Of a DNA stretch of 23,657 nt, positions 20,582 to 23,657 are shown piece by piece. The translations under genes were made by a program, and so were the position numbers. The stretch is from NCBI GenBank assembly GCA_016630905.1, contig WBMQ01000035.1:1-23657 (forward strand). The letters run 5' to 3'. The DNA is from Capillidium heterosporum. Lineage: Eukaryota; Entomophthoromycota; Entomophthoromycetes; Entomophthorales; Capillidiaceae. The notes below the pieces were generated by a model. That model was not told the origin of the DNA. It did no database searches and saw only the letters and a list, made by a program, of their open reading frames with translations. Position 1 is the stretch's first letter; each line of letters opens with the position of its first letter.

Positions 20582-20584
20582 ATA
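20577..20584 (-). promoter_or_regulatory. TATA box of the CqsA-like gene
   Basis: Minus-strand TATAAAAT, 62-69 bases upstream of the ATG at 20515; canonical sequence and distance for a fungal promoter. Confidence 0.45.
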
Positions 20585-21336
20585 TTCCTGAGGATACTAT
20601 ATTCTTTCGTAAATTTATTTAGCTTGCTATATTAGAACAACTATGTAACTTGTGTCTCCCCCAGCTTTGGTTGGGAGTCTTGAAATAAAACAAGTAGCCT
20701 TAAATTATTAGGTACTGGGAAATTCCGACAAATATTGAGTATATTGACTATATTTGTACATTTCTAGTGACGGCTGTTTATAAGTTTATGCTAGCCCAAA
20801 CAGATAGATTCTCTCAACTTAATATTGCAAACATCCAAAATGCCAATTTTAAACCGACTTTTTATCATTTGATGCTATCAATTTATTATTTAATATATGT
20901 TTTAGGCTCCAGATTAAATTTCATCATTTTATAGTTAGAGTTGTGCTTGTTAGTGTTGATCGCTGGGCATTATTATTAGATTTCATTACCCATCACATCT
21001 CAAATCTATGTTGTTAATTTATATTACATCACATACATTTATTATAATACGATGCTTTGAAATGATCTAAGTAGCTACATATACAACTTCATTATATCAG
21101 CTTTTAGATATTCCCTAATAAGGAATCTAATTACAACACAAACGATTAAAAGGTTACGATCATATAAAAATAGCTCATAAACTTTACGAGATGAATGTAC
21201 AAGCAAAACTAATTGCTCCCAACTCGATAAATAGAGGTATACCAAGAGGGTTACATAATAAAGCCTTCTAGGAACCTGACAAGTATAAAAACATCGGTAG
21301 CTATTAGTAAAAGTTGTTTAAACTAATAAATAAGTG
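20585..21336. other. AT-rich intergenic stretch
   Basis: No frame, RNA gene or repeat is recognised between the CqsA-like promoter and the tRNA. Confidence 0.5.
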
Positions 21337-21341
21337 AAAAA
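21337..21341 (-). terminator. Pol III terminator of the initiator tRNA
   Basis: Five T on the minus strand, beginning four bases past the discriminator base of the tRNA. Confidence 0.7.
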
Positions 21342-21345
21342 GATA

Positions 21346-21417
21346 TAGCAGCTAGTGGTTTCGATCCACCGACCTCGGGGTTATGAGCCCCGCGCGCTTC
21401 CCCTGCGCCAAGCTGCT
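21346..21417 (-). tRNA. Initiator tRNA-Met (anticodon CAT)
   Basis: 72 nt including the discriminator A; no encoded CCA and no intron. The acceptor stem AGCAGCT/AGCTGCT pairs perfectly and begins with the A1:U72 pair of eukaryotic initiators. The anticodon arm is CGGGG-CTCATAA-CCCCG, with the run of G:C pairs typical of initiators. The T arm reads GGATCGAAACC, with A54 and A60 in place of the elongator TTC loop. The D-arm A box (TGGCGCAGGGG) differs at one place from the usual AGTGG. It delivers Met-tRNAi to the 40S subunit at start codons. Isolated Pol III gene. Confidence 0.96.
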
Positions 21418-22318
21418 TTTCCATGGTTTTCCTACCAGGCTACATATATATAGTTAAAAGCTTTAGTAATAAGATTCAACTATCTTTTGTTTAATGGTTT
21501 TGATTACTATTGTTTTATATATTAGCTCGTATGCCTTTAATTTCTACAAATTTATCGGTTAACTACTATATTTTGAAACTATTTATGGACTGGGTATTGT
21601 TAGGAGCTGTTGTATCAATGTTATGAAGATACAATACATCAATACGATACTAGTATATGCTTTGTTAACTTAAAGACATTAATTTTTTGAATTGATTTGA
21701 TATTTTTTATTTCATTATCTAACTTTATATCTATGATTTCTATATGGAGTGTTTTCATTTGAATATATGTTTACTACCTGTTTCTAATAGCAAAGTAAGG
21801 AAATTTAATAGTTTTTTCTCTTTACAAGGAGACATATATTACACTCCCATATTGATAGGATTACGACTTGTAATCCATACTTTATCCATTCCTTTAAGTT
21901 GGATCCGGATACCAAAGTAGTACTACCTCCGTTCCGTTTATTGAGCCTGGCTTCTACTTCTTAGCTTGAAGAAGCCGGATTGTATAGGAAGTCGTATAAA
22001 ATTCTCGATGAGTCATCTACTCTTTAAACCAGCTTGGGAATAATCTTAGGATAAACGTTAGGCTAATAGTTTGTTTGTGCTCTACTAAAAGCCTCTATTC
22101 GTATTTAATAAAGAGTGGAATCGGATGCATCGGAGTATTAACTTAGAATCCCTAGCTTTTCCGATTAAGCCCTGAAGTAAATTGTGACTGTAAAAAGCTG
22201 ATGATGTCAGCTAATTGGTTTCAAAGATGTATAAAAGATGTTTTGGATGGAAAAAATCTTTACTTTTTTGTTAAATAATAGATAGATCGATATATACATA
22301 TCAACTGAACTGATAAAT
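21418..22318. other. Gene-free stretch upstream of NDH-2
   Basis: Presumed promoter region. GC-richer patches at 21895-21985 and 22120-22135 carry several CGG/CCG triplets, including a direct repeat ATCGGA at 22120 and 22129 and CCGTTCCG at 21929-21936, the kind of element bound by zinc-cluster regulators. A 7-bp inverted repeat GGCTTCT/AGAAGCC lies at 21949-21976. A TATATA run at 22291 lies close to the ATG. Confidence 0.35.
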
Positions 22319-23657
22319 ATGAACAGTAGCAAACTAATTAAACTAGGAGGTAGATTTTTAAACTTTTGTACAAAGCTAATCGTATACTTAAGGCTTTAGT
22401 AGACGCCACTTTTCGACTACCAAACTCAACTATTTTGTAAAAGGTATAAGTTTATAAAAAAGGTTAGGGCTGATCTAAATATCACTATTAGAACGCATTA
22501 CAATATTGGGATCTGGTTGGGCAGGTAAATTTTATAAATTTCAAAATACTGATGAGCTCATCAAAAATCTAGGGTTTCGTTTGGCTAAAGATTTGAATCC
22601 ATCTCTTTACGACGTGACCTTAATATCGCCAAGGAACTATTTCGTATTCACACCGCTTTTGGCTTCAACTTCAGTAGGGACATTGGAATTCCGTAGTATA
22701 AGTGAGACGATAAGGAACCACAAGCCTTCGGTTAAATTCATTGAAGGATTCTGCGAGGATATCAACTTTAGTGACAAGAAGTTGAAGATTTTACCCAAGT
22801 TTGATGACTTGAATACCTTTGAGTACGGATATGATAGGTTAGTAGTTGCGGTAGGTGCCAAAACCAACACTTTTGGGATTGAAGGTGTCAAGGAGCATTG
22901 CCTGTTTTTGAAGGATGTTTCCGATGCTAAGAATATTCGAAGGAAAGTTATGGATTGTAAGTTTTACTTTATAGATAAGTTCTTAATTTTTGTAGGCTTT
23001 GAAAGGGCTGCTATACCAAATACTACCGACGATTTTAAGAGACAGACTTTAAGCTTTGCTGGTAATTTTAACTCTAATTATTCTTTTACTTATATATGTA
23101 TTTAATATATATGAAAACAGTAATTGGTGGTGGTCCAACTGTAATGATTTATATATTTTAACATAAAGCTAACAATATACTTTTCATGTAGGGCGTAGAA
23201 TTTTCAGCTGAACTGCACGACCTTATAAAGAAGATTTATCACGAAAGTATCCCCACCTTATGCCATACGTAACAATGAGCTTGTTCGACGTCGCACCTAC
23301 CATATTAGGTTCCTTTGATAAGCAGTTGTCTGACTATGCTACGCAAACTTTCAAAAGGGAGGGAATTAATATATTTACAGGTAGTCTTTATAACGTAAAG
23401 CTTATTAAATGTAATTTTAGAAACCAAGATTCAAAAAGTGAAGTCAGATGCATTGGTACTCGACAATAATAGAGAAGGTAAACATATAAATTACTTTACT
23501 GTTCCTTGTTACTTATATTATTTCTCAGTTAAAGTTGGTATGGTAGTTTGGGCTACCGGTGTAACCAATACCAAACTAGTGGCTCAATTAGAATCCCAGG
23601 TAGCCAAAGATGCCTTTAGGATGGTTACCGATTCCAAACTACGCCTTCTAAACAAAG
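22319..23657 (+). CDS. NDH2: Mitochondrial type II NADH:ubiquinone oxidoreductase, 5' part, with a frameshift
   Basis: Rotenone-insensitive NADH dehydrogenase (NDI/NDE class) of the inner mitochondrial membrane, passing electrons from NADH to quinone without proton pumping. Exons: 22319-22349, 22393-22443, 22492-22524, 22573-22956, 22996-23061, 23121-23140, 23192-23380, 23421-23477, 23529 to past the window end; introns 39-59 bp, GT-AG. The spliced start is MNSSKLIKLGGFSRRHFSTT, a good mitochondrial presequence. GSGWAG (34-39) is the FAD-binding glycine motif; NYFVFTPLLASTSVGT is a family hallmark; VIGGGPTGVE, formed across exons 5, 6 and 7, is the NADH-binding motif; WATGVTNT follows. Exon 7 is 189 nt but splicing phase needs 190: near 23228-23234 the frame changes from HDLIKK to DLSRKYPHLMPYV, as if one G were lost from AAGAAGGAT. 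This could be a sequencing error or a real inactivating change. Internal or external orientation is not decidable. Confidence 0.85.

Overview
The window reads as nuclear DNA of an ascomycete fungus, probably a yeast-like or early-branching one. It carries a Gal4-type zinc-cluster regulator, a Hel2-type ribosome-quality-control E3 ligase, a mitochondrial type II NADH dehydrogenase and a eukaryotic initiator tRNA, and its spliceosomal introns are very short (39-59 bp, GTAA/GTAG/GTAT donors, mostly TAG acceptors, CTAAY-like branch points). UGA works as a normal stop (it ends the GH16 gene at the family's usual C terminus), and CTG reads sensibly as leucine. I cannot name the species.

Layout. Bases 1-8930 are AT-rich and hold no intact gene I can defend, but several short islands read like worn-out or intron-broken coding sequence (485-643 +, about 3200-4375 -, about 6900-7335 -). 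Next come a zinc-cluster transcription factor with two tandem Zn2Cys6 units (8931-10748 +) and, convergent with it, a secreted GH16 beta-1,3-glucanase (11012-12307 -). After 1.6 kb of AT-rich DNA lies HEL2 in six exons (13934-16289 +). A graveyard stretch follows, with an unrecognised interrupted coding region (17062-17845 -) and a weaker one (18550-18940 +).

The most unusual locus is 19325-20515 (-): an alpha-oxoamine synthase whose closest match from memory is bacterial CqsA/LqsA, the enzymes that make long-chain alpha-hydroxyketone quorum-sensing signals, rather than fungal HEM1, LCB1/LCB2 or BIO6. It is split by one in-frame TGA and has Leu where the family has the PLP-stacking His, so it is either a recently dying gene or an enzyme with altered function. 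A perfect dyad overlaps its TATA box. An initiator tRNA-Met (21346-21417 -) comes next, and the window closes inside a many-exon NDH-2 gene (22319-23657 +) that contains a 20-nt microexon and an apparent 1-nt frameshift.

I see no operon-like link among the genes. Gene density is low for a genome with such compact introns, which together with the relics suggests a region accumulating dead genes, perhaps subtelomeric or otherwise gene-poor. No mobile element, CRISPR array or tandem satellite was recognised.
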